A stretch of DNA of 64,000 bases from Sphingomonadales bacterium (GCA_016720115.1 JADJXT010000002.1:992001-1056000), one strand, 5' to 3'; shown: positions 50,214 to 60,063, counted from the stretch's first letter. Made by a program: numbers and translations. The notes: a model not told the origin generated them from the sequence alone.

Positions 50214-51525
50214 TCGAATCAATCTGTGCCCGCGCCCGCGGCAAGGCCAGCGCAATAAAGATCGCGGACAGAGGGAGGACAATCGCCGCAGCCAGCGCGA
50301 GCGAACGTCCGATCAACGCGGGATCGCCGAATAGCTTGTCGGTGAACAGACCGATCATCAACGGCCCGAAGCCCAGCCCGATGATATTGGCCACCACGAG
50401 GAAGATCGCCACGACCTGGCCGTGCATCTTCGATGGCGTCAACACCTGAAAGGTCGCGCCCTGGATCCCGCCGTTGAGCGTGATCAGGAATACCGCCACC
50501 GCCATCAGCGCCAAAGCCGTTGTGACATCGCCGACAAGCATAGCAGCGATGAAGAACGGCGCTTGCCCGATGACCGAGGCCAGCACCACCCACAAGGGCG
50601 CCTCGGGCACGCCACGGCGGGTCATCCAGTCGGAGATCAACCCGCCTGCAAACATCCCGGCCGTCCCTGCGAAGAGCATCATCGCCCCCATCGTCAGCCC
50701 GATTTCGCCAGCGCTCATGCCGTGCACGCGGACAAAATAGGTCGGAACCCAGATAACCAGCGCATAGTTGACCACAACCATGAGCGAATAGCCGGTCAGC
50801 ACCGGGACATAGGCCGGCCGACGCTGCCAGACATAGGCCAGCGTATCGCGCAGCCCCGCTTTCTCGCCACGCGATGCCTTGCTTGTGGCCGTGCGAGGGT
50901 CGCGGATGGTCAGGACGAGCAGCGCGACTGGCAGGCCTAGCAGCCCGACCAGAACGAAAGCGAGCTGCCAGGGAGCAAGCGTACCCAGCACCGGCAAGGA
51001 CATCGCGCCATAGGCGGTGAGCCCCTGGATCGCGGCCCCGCCCAGCATCATCGCCAGCCCGCCGCCAATCGTGATCCCGGCGGCATAGATGCTGCCCGCC
51101 AGACCCAGTTGATCGCGCGGGAAGAGATCGGGGATGAGCGAATAGGACGCAGGCGAAAGCGACGCCTCACCCACGCCCACGCCGATCCGCGCCGCGAACA
51201 GCCCGCCAAAACTGCGCGCCAGACCGCAGGCCGCGGTCATCAGGCTCCAGGCGATCACGCCGAAAAAGATGATCCGTTTGCGGTCGCTCCGGTCCGCCAG
51301 CCAGCCGAAGGGTATGCCCATTCCGGTATAGAACATCGCGAATGCGAAACCGGCCAGCAGGCTGATCTGGACATCGCTCAGCTGCAAATCCTGCTTGATT
51401 GGATCGACCAACAGGCTGAGGATGGTGCGGTCGACGAAGGAACAGACATAGGCCAGCATCAGCACGCCGACCACATAATAGGAATAGGGCCCGGCGCGGT
51501 GCGCGGCCCCGTTTTCGTCTTCCAT
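50206..51525 (-). CDS. Major facilitator superfamily transporter
   Basis: 439 aa, twelve hydrophobic segments. The loop 2-3 signature is GIPFGWLADRSDRKRIIFFG. RIGVGVGEASLSPASYSLIPDLFPRDQLGLAGSIYAAG is typical of the spinster/hexuronate-like group common in sphingomonad catabolic clusters. ATG 51525 with GGAGAGGGAGAGAG upstream was chosen; a longer frame to 51600 would overlap the acyl-CoA synthetase. A substrate such as an aromatic or organic acid is plausible from the neighbours, but not shown. Confidence 0.88.
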   Translation of the reverse strand: MEDENGAAHRAGPYSYYVVGVLMLAYVCSFVDRTILSLLVDPIKQDLQLSDVQISLLAGFAFAMFYTGMGIPFGWLADRSDRKRIIFFGVIAWSLMTAACGLARSFGGLFAARIGVGVGEASLSPASYSLIPDLFPRDQLGLAGSIYAAGITIGGGLAMMLGGAAIQGLTAYGAMSLPVLGTLAPWQLAFVLVGLLGLPVALLVLTIRDPRTATSKASRGEKAGLRDTLAYVWQRRPAYVPVLTGYSLMVVVNYALVIWVPTYFVRVHGMSAGEIGLTMGAMMLFAGTAGMFAGGLISDWMTRRGVPEAPLWVVLASVIGQAPFFIAAMLVGDVTTALALMAVAVFLITLNGGIQGATFQVLTPSKMHGQVVAIFLVVANIIGLGFGPLMIGLFTDKLFGDPALIGRSLALAAAIVLPLSAIFIALALPRARAQIDSIT

Positions 51526-51550
51526 CTCTCTCCCTCTCCTCACATGGCCG

Positions 51551-53092
51551 TTACGCGGCCGCGATGGCATCCTGATCCAGCAATCGTGCGCGCAGGACAT
51601 CTTTCTTGATCTTGCCGACGCTGCTCAGCGGCAACGGTTCGGTTCCGATGGTCATGCTCTTCGGGCATTTGTAGGCGGCGATCAGCTCTCGGCAGTGACC
51701 GGCGATCTCCGCCTCGCTGGCGAAGGCCCCTTCCCGAAGCTCGATAAAGGCATGAATACGTTCGCCCCATAGCGGGTCCGGCGCGGCGACGACCGCCACT
51801 TGCGCCACCGCCGGGTGTGCGGCAATCGCGCTCTCGACCTCGGAGGAGGAGACATTCTCGCCGCCCGTCACGATCATGTCCTTGATACGGTCGGTGATGT
51901 AGAGATAGCCATCATCATCCATGTGGCCGACGTCGCCGGTCCGCAGCCAGCCATCCCGCAGCGCCGCCCTTGTTGCCTCATCATTGCCGAGATAGCCCGC
52001 GAACAGGCCGGGCGTCTGGGCGCAGACCTCTCCGGTCGCGCCATTGGGCAGGGAATTGCCCTCGCTGTCGAAGATGCCGACGCGGGCGCCGATCAGAGGC
52101 CGACCGGCGGAACGCAGGCGGTGGCTGGTGGGCGCATCGGGTTGATGATCGGAAGCGACAAGCGTCGATAGCCCGCCCGATGCTTCCGTCTGGCCATAAA
52201 ACTGGTTGAAATGCAGGCCCGGAAACAGGTCCAGCGCCTTGCGCAACACCGGCAAATGGATCGCGGATGCGCCATAGCCGATGCCCCGCAGCGCGGAGAG
52301 ATCGTAACGGTCGAGCCGTTCATGACCAACCAGCCAGGCGATCATTGTCGGAACCAGCGCCACCGAGTGGATTCGTTCACGATGCATTATTTCAAGCATC
52401 GATTCGAGTTCGAAGCGACGGGCAACAAACTGCCGCCCGCCCCACGCAGCGACAGCCAGACCGGGACCCAGCGCCGCAAGATGGAACATCGGCGTCAGTT
52501 GCAGGAAGCGCGGCTGTGACCCCCAGTCGAGATCGCGGAGAATATGCTGGACATTGAACGCCATTCCGCCGCGTGTAACCCGGACCCCTTTGGGCAGGCC
52601 GGTGGTGCCGCCGGTGAAAATGATCGCCCAGTCGTCGGCGTCGGCGCACGGCACCGGATCGATTGCTTTGGCGGTGATGAAATCCTCATAGGGGATTACC
52701 TCTCCATCCATCCCCCAGGTTACGACTTCACGCACCGAAGGCAAATCCGGCAGCAATTCGCGCACCAGCGGCGCAAAGTCCCGGTCGGTCATGATGATCG
52801 ACGGCGCAGCCGTGGCGAGCAATTGCCGGTATTCAGCCGGGGCAAGCCGCGTGTTCATCGGCACGAAGGGCACGCCCGCAATCGCGGCGGCAAAACTCAT
52901 CTCGACATATTCGATGCTGTTCTGCGCAAGAATCGCCACCCGGCTCCCGCTGGCGCGCGTCGACAACGCCCCTGCCAGTCGCCTGATTCGCTCCAGACTC
53001 TCGCGCCAGCAAAATTCGCGTGTCTCGTCGGCAAATGCCGGACTATCGCCGTAAATTTGCGCCGTGCGGAAAGGGATGTTGGCAAGAAACAT
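51551..53092 (-). CDS. AMP-dependent acyl-CoA synthetase
   Basis: 513 aa. The adenylate-forming signature is WAIIFTGGTTGLPKGVRVTRG. Other motifs are the FNQFYGQTEASGG (A5), GWLRTGDVGHMDDDGYLYITDR (A7-A8 hinge) and the C-terminal catalytic Lys in LPLSSVGKIKKDVLR. It activates a carboxylic acid as CoA thioester through an acyl-AMP. The acid is unknown; its position between an MFS transporter and MarR suggests an aromatic or fatty acid. ATG 53092 gives MFLANIPFRTAQIYGD, the usual start; the frame upstream to 53275 is not homologous. It is in the same direction as the MFS gene (25 bp gap). Confidence 0.9.
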   Translation of the reverse strand: MFLANIPFRTAQIYGDSPAFADETREFCWRESLERIRRLAGALSTRASGSRVAILAQNSIEYVEMSFAAAIAGVPFVPMNTRLAPAEYRQLLATAAPSIIMTDRDFAPLVRELLPDLPSVREVVTWGMDGEVIPYEDFITAKAIDPVPCADADDWAIIFTGGTTGLPKGVRVTRGGMAFNVQHILRDLDWGSQPRFLQLTPMFHLAALGPGLAVAAWGGRQFVARRFELESMLEIMHRERIHSVALVPTMIAWLVGHERLDRYDLSALRGIGYGASAIHLPVLRKALDLFPGLHFNQFYGQTEASGGLSTLVASDHQPDAPTSHRLRSAGRPLIGARVGIFDSEGNSLPNGATGEVCAQTPGLFAGYLGNDEATRAALRDGWLRTGDVGHMDDDGYLYITDRIKDMIVTGGENVSSSEVESAIAAHPAVAQVAVVAAPDPLWGERIHAFIELREGAFASEAEIAGHCRELIAAYKCPKSMTIGTEPLPLSSVGKIKKDVLRARLLDQDAIAAA

Positions 53093-53122
53093 AGTTCCCC
53101 CAACATAACGGCAAAACCAATT

Positions 53123-53140
53123 TTGACAATTTATTTGACA
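53123..53140 (-). promoter_or_regulatory. Twin TTGACAA motifs upstream of the acyl-CoA synthetase
   Basis: Two identical TTGACA units lie at 53123-53128 and 53135-53140 on the plus strand (TTGTCAA on the gene strand), 12 bp apart, in an A+T-rich stretch 31-48 bp before the start codon. They may be an operator for the divergent-side MarR regulator (53303-53815) or promoter elements. Confidence 0.4.
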
Positions 53141-53302
53141 ACCTGTAGAATAAGTCAGAACCGGAAAGCCGCTGCGGGCCACCAGCACCGGCCCGATTGG
53201 GAGAGAGGAAATCAGCGTGCTGCAGTCGATCGCAATCGCTTCGCTGCGCCTTGGCAAAGGCACGGCTGCGCGCACCGTCTCACTCCAGGATCGGCATTAC
53301 CC

Positions 53303-53815
53303 TCAGGCGCGTTTCTTGCGGGCAGCACGGACTTTCATGCCCGTCGCTACAGCGTCGTTCTGGGGGCGATCATCGCGCCCCAACACCACCGCATCACCCC
53401 ATTCCTCCAGCACCGCGTCAACCATTCGCGCCACACGTCCCTTGCCGATGCGGCTTTCCAGCTGGTCCTGGAGCAGATGGACGATTCGCTGCGCATCGCG
53501 GCGCATGGCATTGCCCTGCTCGGTCAGCACGATGATGATGCCGCGCCCGTCATCAGGATCGGGTTCGAGCGTGAACAGACCTTTTTCGGCAATATTGCCT
53601 ATCGTCCGGTGCACCGCCTGGCGGGTTTGGCCCAGGTTCCGGGCGATGTCGGACGGACGGATCATGTCCTGCACGACATGGATCATCACCATCGATTCGG
53701 CGCGCGTCAGCGGGGGCCAGCCCCGCGCCTGCATCGAACGCTGCAGCCCTTCGTCGAACCATTCGAATGCCCGCAGCAATGAGATAATGACGGGCGTTTG
53801 CCGCTGCTCTGCCAA
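53303..53815 (-). CDS. MarR family transcriptional regulator
   Basis: 170 aa. The winged HTH is PSDIARNLGQTRQAVHRTIGNIAEKGLFTLEPDPDDGRGIIIVLTEQGNAM, with the wing Asp-x-Arg (DDGRG). It starts at TTG 53815, with AAAGG directly upstream, since no ATG is available in the N-terminal part. MarR proteins are dimeric repressors released by phenolic or CoA-type ligands. It lies between the acyl-CoA synthetase and sulfatase genes, so it is the obvious local regulator. The C-terminal 20 residues (MKVRAARKKRA) are basic and unusual. Confidence 0.88.
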   Translation of the reverse strand: MAEQRQTPVIISLLRAFEWFDEGLQRSMQARGWPPLTRAESMVMIHVVQDMIRPSDIARNLGQTRQAVHRTIGNIAEKGLFTLEPDPDDGRGIIIVLTEQGNAMRRDAQRIVHLLQDQLESRIGKGRVARMVDAVLEEWGDAVVLGRDDRPQNDAVATGMKVRAARKKRA

Positions 53816-54005
53816 GGTGCCTTTTATCCTCTCTCGCTCTCAACGGGCTGCGTGCCCGCCCGCGCGATGCAAGATGATCGCGATAAGGCGGCACTCATAT
53901 GGAAATATCGGTGGTTGTGAAACCCCGCAAAGTTCGCAGGCCTAAGGTAGCCAGCGGCACCGGCAACCCCTGCGCAGAAACAGATCATGAAGGAGGATTG
54001 ATGAA

Positions 54006-55706
54006 ATGACCCTTAACCTGACCCGCCGCGCGACCATGGCCGGAATCGCCGCCAGCACCCTGTCCTTCCCCGCAATAGTCCGCAGTTCGGAAAAGCGTCG
54101 TCCCAATTTTCTCTTCATCATGACCGATCAGGAATTCGGCATGTCCAGTTACCCTGCCGGGCTGATCGACAAGCTGCCCGCGCACCGGTGGTTGCTCGAT
54201 CGCGGGGTTTCGATCGGCAACTATCACGTGCACACCACCCCGTGCAGCCCGTCGCGTTCAACCGTGTACACCGGCCAGCACACCCAGCACACGGGCATCT
54301 TCATCAACACCGATAACGAACCCCGTCCGCAACTGCCGATCGACATGCCGACAATCGGCACCATGCTGCGCGACCATGGATATTACACCAGCTACAAGGG
54401 CAAATGGCATTTGTCGGCGATCAACGCCAAGCGTGGCTGGAACATGGCGCCGCAGCCCCGCTACCCTTCGACACAGGACTATCTCGAACCCTACGGCTTT
54501 TCCGATTACAATTTTTACGGCGAACCCATGGGCCTGACATGGGATGGCTATGCCAATGACCAGCTGGTGTCGGGTGACGCGGCGCGGTTGATAATGGACG
54601 ATTCGCTGCGCAGCGGAGGCACCGACAAGCCGTGGTTCCTCGTCGTCAATCTCGTCAACCCGCATGACATCATGTTCTACGATGCCACCGGCGAGCAGGC
54701 AAAAACCCGCGTTGCGGAATTTGGGCTTGCGCCGGTTGTCAGCGAGCCCGGGGATCCGCTCTACGCCGAGGATCTGGGTTTCGATCTGCCGGAGAGCTTT
54801 CATCGCGATGATCTCTCGACCAAGCCGGAAGCGCATCGGGCGATCGCCGATTACAACGACCTGTTCTACGGCACCATGCCGCGCGACGACATCGAAAGCT
54901 GGAAACGATTCCAGAACTATTATTTGAACTGCCTGCGTGACGTGGATCGCAACGTCGCCAGGCTGTGGTGGGCACTGGAAAAGAGCGGTGAACTCGACAA
55001 CACCATCATCGTCTATACCAGCGATCATGGCGAGCGCGCCGCCGCCCATGGCATGCGCCAGAAGGGCGGCACGATCTACCGCGAAGAGACCAATATCCCG
55101 ATGATCATCGCGCATCCCGACGGTGCCAAGGGCAAGATCGCCCAGCGCCTGATGGGGGGCATCGACATCGCCCCGACCCTGCTCGGCCTGGCCGGGATCA
55201 GTCCGGGGGCGTGGCAGGCGCGCTATCCCGCGATGAAGGGCGTCGACGTGTCTGCACTGGTCGCCGACCCCATAGCCCGCACAGTGCGCGACGAACGGGG
55301 GCACCTGTTCAACTATGCGGTGCGGCATTACTGGGCGACGCTGCCTGCAGAAGCCGGAAAGCCGCCGCAGTTCGACCTCAGCAAGCGGCGGCTGCATCGC
55401 GGCGTGCACGATGGCCGCTACAAGTTCGCACGCTATTTTGCGCCCGGCGAACACCATACCCCGCGCGACTGGAAAACGCTGACCCGGCTCAACGACCTGG
55501 AATTGTACGACACCGCATCCGATCCCAACGAAATCGTTAATCTCGCGGCCGATCCGGGCAAGCATCGCAAGTTGATCGAGCGCCTCAACGCGCAGACCAA
55601 TGCCCTGATTGCGAGCGAAATCGGGGTCGATGATGGACGTCAATTCGGCCTTGGCGACCTGTCGACGGCAAGCTGGCGTGACCTGCAAATTAATCAACTA
55701 ACTTGA
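54006..55706 (+). CDS. Tat-exported sulfatase
   Basis: 566 aa. The N-terminus TRRATMAGIAASTLSFPAIV has a Tat-type RR signal, so it is exported folded. The sulfatase signature HTTPCSPSRSTVYTGQH contains C-x-P-S-R, whose Cys becomes formylglycine. Metal ligands are in FIMTDQEFG and YTSDHGERAAAHG (Asp-His), and KGKWHLS is the second signature. It hydrolyses sulfate esters in the periplasm. Length and the C-terminal domain resemble aryl or alkyl sulfatases and choline-sulfatase-like enzymes; the substrate is not determined. A strong AGGAGG precedes ATG 54006. It is followed by a TonB receptor. Confidence 0.9.
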   Translation: MTLNLTRRATMAGIAASTLSFPAIVRSSEKRRPNFLFIMTDQEFGMSSYPAGLIDKLPAHRWLLDRGVSIGNYHVHTTPCSPSRSTVYTGQHTQHTGIFINTDNEPRPQLPIDMPTIGTMLRDHGYYTSYKGKWHLSAINAKRGWNMAPQPRYPSTQDYLEPYGFSDYNFYGEPMGLTWDGYANDQLVSGDAARLIMDDSLRSGGTDKPWFLVVNLVNPHDIMFYDATGEQAKTRVAEFGLAPVVSEPGDPLYAEDLGFDLPESFHRDDLSTKPEAHRAIADYNDLFYGTMPRDDIESWKRFQNYYLNCLRDVDRNVARLWWALEKSGELDNTIIVYTSDHGERAAAHGMRQKGGTIYREETNIPMIIAHPDGAKGKIAQRLMGGIDIAPTLLGLAGISPGAWQARYPAMKGVDVSALVADPIARTVRDERGHLFNYAVRHYWATLPAEAGKPPQFDLSKRRLHRGVHDGRYKFARYFAPGEHHTPRDWKTLTRLNDLELYDTASDPNEIVNLAADPGKHRKLIERLNAQTNALIASEIGVDDGRQFGLGDLSTASWRDLQINQLT

Positions 55707-55719
55707 CGTATTTCGTCAA
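55703..55719. promoter_or_regulatory. Perfect palindromic operator before the TonB receptor
   Basis: TTGACG-TATTT-CGTCAA, a 17-bp inverted repeat, overlapping the sulfatase stop codon (TGA 55704-55706). It lies 42-58 bp before the receptor start at 55761. Its half-site resembles the TTGACA units at 53123-53140. It is a candidate MarR site. Confidence 0.55.
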
Positions 55720-55760
55720 TTAATTTAACAAATATAGAAATGCCAAATTGGGAGGAGCAG

Positions 55761-58049
55761 ATGATGGCCAAATTCAGTACAGTTGCGTCCGTTTTAGCGA
55801 TGGGAATCGCCCTGGCAGGTGCGCCTGCCCTGGCGCAGTCGATTGAGGAGGATGCCGCTGCAGAAACCGCTGCGTCGCAGGACGATAGCGGCAATCGTGA
55901 AATTGTTGTTACGGCCCAGCGCCGCGCGGAAAGCGTGCAGGATGTGCCACTGACCATCGCAGCCTTCGATTCGGCCATGGTCGAAGCGAGCGGCAGCACT
56001 GACATCACCGACCTTGGCGGCATCACGCCGAATGTGATTCTGCAGACCGAAGGCCTGCTCGCCAACGTTCCGATGTTTGCGATTCGCGGCATGTCCTCGG
56101 CGGACCCCGATCCCAACGCCGACCCGAAGATCAGCACCATCGTCAACGGCGTCTATGTTCCCTTCATCGCCAGCAACATGCTCGACCTGTTCGATGTCGA
56201 GCGGGTGGAAGTGCTCAAGGGTCCGCAGGGCGTACTGTACGGAAAGAACAACCTCGCCGGCACGATCAACATCATCAGCAAGGCACCCGGAGAGGATACC
56301 GGCGGCGAAATCCGCCTGACAGCCGGTTCCTTCGGCCTCAAGCAGATCCGTGGACGCCTCGACACCGGCCGCTTTGCCAATGGCGTATTGGCAGCCAAAT
56401 TTTCTGCCAATTATCGCGACTATAACGGCTATGCCCGCAACATCATGACCGGCAACAAGCTGGAAGCGGCGGAAGCAACCGGCCTGCGTTTTGCACTGCG
56501 GGCAGACCCGTCGCCCAGTTTCGACAGCACGATCATCGTCGACTGGAACAAGGAAACGGCGATCGGCCCGGCCAACCATTCGGTCGACAACGGCACCGCC
56601 GCCTATCTCGGCCTGCCGCTGGAGGCGCGGACCAATGTGCGTGTCGCCGCCGTTCCGTTCGATCCCTTCTCGAAGACCAAGTCCCATGGCGTCGCCTGGA
56701 CCTCCAACCTAGACGTGGGCGCCGGTGTCATCACCGCCGTACTCGGCACGCGGCACCAGGATTATCTGACCAGGGGTGACTTTGACGGCGTCATCACGCC
56801 GATCCCGGGCTTTGAGGTAACCCGCGACTTCAACGGCAATTCCAAATCGGCCGAAGTCCGTTTCGTTTCGGAGACCGGCAAGCTCATCGACGTCATTGTC
56901 GGTGCCTATGCGCAGGGCGATGAATGGACCCAGCGCAACAATGTGCTGACCAATCCCACCACGCGCACCCAGTCAGAACTGAACCAGGATTCGAGCAGCT
57001 ACGCGCTGTTCGCGCTGGTCAATTTCCATCCGACCGATCGCCTCACATTGTCTGCCGGCGGGCGCTATAGCTGGGACAGCAAGACCTACTCGATCTCGAC
57101 GGACGTGTTCGTCAACGATGTCCGCAGCGCTGCGTCATCCTTTGCCTTTGCCGATCTTAAGGGCAAATGGAACCAGTTCACGCCGCGCTTCACCGTCCAG
57201 TACGAACCGTCAGACGAGGTGATGCTGTTCGCCAACTTCTCAAAGGGTTACAAGGCTGGCGGATTCAACAGCCGCGGGACACGCCCTGAAAATGTCGGGC
57301 CGTATGATCCGGAAAAGGTGACCTCCTACGAAGCGGGCATCAAGAGCGATTTCGCAGGTAGAACAATCCGCTTTAACCTGACTGGTTTCCTCAACGAATT
57401 CCGCGATCTGCAAGGTGGCGTGACCCGCCCCGGCGCGGTCCGTCCGGAAGCGGTTACGGTCAATGTGGCGTCGGCCCGGACATGGGGCATCGAGGCGGAA
57501 ACGCTGTTCAAACTCAGCAGCGATTTCACCCTTTCAGCGAACATCGGGTATCTGAACGCCAAATTCACCGGCTTTTGTGACGATGTCGACGGGGTGTTCT
57601 CTGCCACCACGACTGCGCCCGACCAGTGCGGCCCTGCCGTGCCCTTCACCTTCGCAGGAAGCCCGACGATCAGCTATCTGATCCCGACCGACAATACAGC
57701 GCTCGATATGGCCAATGCGCCCAAATGGTCCGCCAGTGTGGCAGCGGACTATGCGATCCCGCTTTCATTCGGCGAGATCGACCTCCATGCCGATGCCCGC
57801 TATACGCCGCGCTACAACACCTGGGGCCGCAGCAATCTCGACGGCTATTATCGGGACAAGGTCGTGCTCGTTAATGCCAGCATTTCCGTCAAGGACATCG
57901 ACGATGTCTGGAGCGTGACCGGCTATGTTCGCAATCTGACTGACAAGACCGTGATGTCGGGCGCCGTTGCGCCGGGTGGCGTCAATCCGATCCAGCAATT
58001 CTACCAGGCGCCACGCGAATTCGGCGTGGAGGCTTCCTTTAAGTTCTGA
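55761..58049 (+). CDS. TonB-dependent outer membrane receptor
   Basis: 762 aa from ATG 55761 behind GGGAGGAG. A signal peptide (KFSTVASVLAMGIALAGAPALAQ) is followed by the TonB box region IVVTAQRRAESVQDVPLTIAAF and a plug domain (MSSADPDPNADPKIS..., FDVERVEVLKGPQGVLYGKNNLAGTINIIS). A 22-strand-type beta-barrel ends in FGVEASFKF with terminal Phe. It imports a ligand using TonB energy. This subgroup is expanded in sphingomonads and handles hydrophobic or plant- and steroid-like compounds. The 54-bp gap to the sulfatase suggests co-transcription or a shared control element. Confidence 0.92.
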   Translation: MMAKFSTVASVLAMGIALAGAPALAQSIEEDAAAETAASQDDSGNREIVVTAQRRAESVQDVPLTIAAFDSAMVEASGSTDITDLGGITPNVILQTEGLLANVPMFAIRGMSSADPDPNADPKISTIVNGVYVPFIASNMLDLFDVERVEVLKGPQGVLYGKNNLAGTINIISKAPGEDTGGEIRLTAGSFGLKQIRGRLDTGRFANGVLAAKFSANYRDYNGYARNIMTGNKLEAAEATGLRFALRADPSPSFDSTIIVDWNKETAIGPANHSVDNGTAAYLGLPLEARTNVRVAAVPFDPFSKTKSHGVAWTSNLDVGAGVITAVLGTRHQDYLTRGDFDGVITPIPGFEVTRDFNGNSKSAEVRFVSETGKLIDVIVGAYAQGDEWTQRNNVLTNPTTRTQSELNQDSSSYALFALVNFHPTDRLTLSAGGRYSWDSKTYSISTDVFVNDVRSAASSFAFADLKGKWNQFTPRFTVQYEPSDEVMLFANFSKGYKAGGFNSRGTRPENVGPYDPEKVTSYEAGIKSDFAGRTIRFNLTGFLNEFRDLQGGVTRPGAVRPEAVTVNVASARTWGIEAETLFKLSSDFTLSANIGYLNAKFTGFCDDVDGVFSATTTAPDQCGPAVPFTFAGSPTISYLIPTDNTALDMANAPKWSASVAADYAIPLSFGEIDLHADARYTPRYNTWGRSNLDGYYRDKVVLVNASISVKDIDDVWSVTGYVRNLTDKTVMSGAVAPGGVNPIQQFYQAPREFGVEASFKF

Positions 58050-58088
58050 TCGACCGACCGGTCAGGCCGGAAAATCCAGTGCCTCAAC

Positions 58089-58123
58089 AGCGGCCCGACC
58101 TTCACAGAAGGCCGGGCCGCTTT
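58089..58123 (+). terminator. Rho-independent terminator after the first receptor gene
   Basis: AGCGGCCCG-A-CCTT pairs with AAGG-C-CGGGCCGCT around a CACAG loop, followed by TTT. A 13-bp stem with one mismatch, 40 bp after the stop of the receptor. Confidence 0.8.
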
Positions 58124-58228
58124 GCTATTGCTAACTGGGGGCTGCTGCAGATCAGCGTTTCACCCAGATAGGCGGTTGTCCAGCCTTGGACCCACTTTTC
58201 AGCATGTTGTTCCAGTGCGTCCTCAGTT

Positions 58229-60043
58229 TCAGCTTCGCAGCCAGAGCGGCGAACTCCACGCCCTTTCCTGGATCGTGAGCGGTAGGCCCGCGCGGACCGG
58301 TTGCTTTAGCAGGTTCGACTCATAGGTCGACCAGCGGCATGTCGGGTTCTCCAACACGCGCAGATAGTAGAAAGCGCGCCTGTTTGGTTTGAAATCCGGA
58401 TCGCGCCACGCGATGCGAAGTTCGGGCGAGCCCTGTTGCGGATCGATCCGGCAGGTCTTTGTGTCGACATTGTCCCTCACCGCCGGGCAGCGGTGCGTCT
58501 TTGCATCGGGCGTGCCGGATGCGCAGGCGATGTCGTAAACCTGCTCTTTCAAGGTGCCGTTTTCGTTCCACCCGCGAATGATCTGAATCCGCTGCAATCC
58601 TGCGCTGTTCGGGTCTTTGAGTGCTTGGGCCAGAAATGTCGGCGCGCCGCGGTTCGCCATGGCCAGATCGCTTCCCATCGGCACACCCTGGCCATAGGCC
58701 AGCCTGGCAAAGTCGGGCCGCTCAAAAATGTTTGACGGAAAGTCATAGCCCGCAAACAGCCGCACCTTGATACGCGGGCCGGTGGTTGCAAAGGTTTCCT
58801 TGCGGCGGAAGGCCGCATAGATATCCTCACGGTTGTTGCGTTCGGCCCACACGCCGGTCAGGCCCGCAGCGCTCCAGCGGTAAAAGGGCGTCGACGCAGC
58901 GCCGCTCAGCCCCTTGTCCAGCGAGGCATCGAGCGCACGCCGCGCTTTCGGGGTTCCGTCAACCAAACCCGTCTTGCCAAAATAATGGTCTTCTTCGACA
59001 GGGCCGCCCGCATTGTGGGTATCGGATGAGCCGACCAGCCCGAACTGGAAGGGGTTGACCCCGGTCTTTTCTTCGATGGCCAGTCCGCGTTGCAGCGCCT
59101 GGCGCACATAGCTTCCTTCGGTCTTGCTCTTGATGTCTGTTCCCAGCAGCCTGTCGAAAATTTCGAAATCGGCAAATTCGTCATTGGGCGACAGCATGGG
59201 GTGCGTATCCGACGTGCCCTTGACCTGCGTAATTTCGACAAGCGGTTCGTTGCGCATCCGCGTTGTCGCATATTCTGCGGATATCGGATTGCCTGCAAAA
59301 TCTGTCATCTGGAACATACGGCCGTCAGAAACATTGCTGTTGTGCGAAATCGCCAACCCTTCAACGCCATCGGCGCGAAGCGCGTCCAGCCAGGCCCAAA
59401 GATTTTCGGGGTTGTCGGAATCCATCGCGCTGAAGGGAAGTTCGGGCACCCTTGCACCCTTGAAGAGCACCACGCGGTGCAGGTTCGCACTTTCGGGAGC
59501 GGAAGTATATTCGTAGCCGACGAAGGTCGTGAACTTGCCGGGCCGGTAGAAGCGTTCCGCTGCGGCCCGCAATTCAGCCCAGGCGGATTTCATGACGCCT
59601 TTGTTGTTCAGCTCTGGCGCCGACACCTCGCCCGCAAGGCTATCTTTGACTCTGGAAAATGCTGCAACGATCTTGGCCTGTATCGTGGAGAACATGTCCG
59701 CAGCATAGGGTATTTTTGACATCGGGCTTGCCGGATCGTTCATCGCGGGCAGAATGCCGAGATATTCGCTATGATCGGTGACGGCATAGAAATCGAGCGC
59801 GCCGCCTTTCAACTGCAGGTCATAGCCTGCGGCATGGCGGATAGGTTCGCCCAGCGCATAGCGATAGGCATCGTCCGGACTGCGCCGGACACCGAAAATA
59901 TAGGCGTCATAGGACAGGCCGGTATGGACGTGGAGATCCCCGAAATAGGCCTGGCGACGATCCGCTTCGTCAGCCCGTGCCATCGAGGTCGAAACAAGCA
60001 TCGCCGATACAGCCATCAGCAATTTAACGGAACGTTGCGCCAT
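58229..60043 (-). CDS. DUF3604 domain protein (PHP-like), exported
   Basis: 604 aa from ATG 60043 behind GGGAGG. A signal peptide (QRSVKLLMAVSAMLVSTSMARA) precedes a PHP-like metal site: YFGDLHVHTGLSYDAYIFG (HxH), ALDFYAVTDHSEYLG (DH), ISHNSNVSDG, and FGLVGSSDTHNAGG (D-T-H). This arrangement of His and Asp suggests a phosphoesterase- or amidohydrolase-like active site facing the periplasm. DUF3604 proteins have no established reaction. It is followed on the same strand by no other gene and preceded by the second TonB receptor, which points to action on the same imported compound. Confidence 0.85.
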   Translation of the reverse strand: MAQRSVKLLMAVSAMLVSTSMARADEADRRQAYFGDLHVHTGLSYDAYIFGVRRSPDDAYRYALGEPIRHAAGYDLQLKGGALDFYAVTDHSEYLGILPAMNDPASPMSKIPYAADMFSTIQAKIVAAFSRVKDSLAGEVSAPELNNKGVMKSAWAELRAAAERFYRPGKFTTFVGYEYTSAPESANLHRVVLFKGARVPELPFSAMDSDNPENLWAWLDALRADGVEGLAISHNSNVSDGRMFQMTDFAGNPISAEYATTRMRNEPLVEITQVKGTSDTHPMLSPNDEFADFEIFDRLLGTDIKSKTEGSYVRQALQRGLAIEEKTGVNPFQFGLVGSSDTHNAGGPVEEDHYFGKTGLVDGTPKARRALDASLDKGLSGAASTPFYRWSAAGLTGVWAERNNREDIYAAFRRKETFATTGPRIKVRLFAGYDFPSNIFERPDFARLAYGQGVPMGSDLAMANRGAPTFLAQALKDPNSAGLQRIQIIRGWNENGTLKEQVYDIACASGTPDAKTHRCPAVRDNVDTKTCRIDPQQGSPELRIAWRDPDFKPNRRAFYYLRVLENPTCRWSTYESNLLKQPVRAGLPLTIQERAWSSPLWLRS

Positions 60044-60063
60044 ACCAAACCTCCCTGGATTTT

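Noticed and set aside
54001..54009. A two-codon ATGAAATGA mini-frame just before the sulfatase start as a regulatory uORF
   Set aside because: It overlaps the true ATG by chance, and the AGGAGG spacing is good for both. Nothing else supports regulation.
54258..55697. A 479-codon minus-strand frame opposite the sulfatase
   Set aside because: It is an antisense shadow; the sulfatase has complete catalytic motifs.
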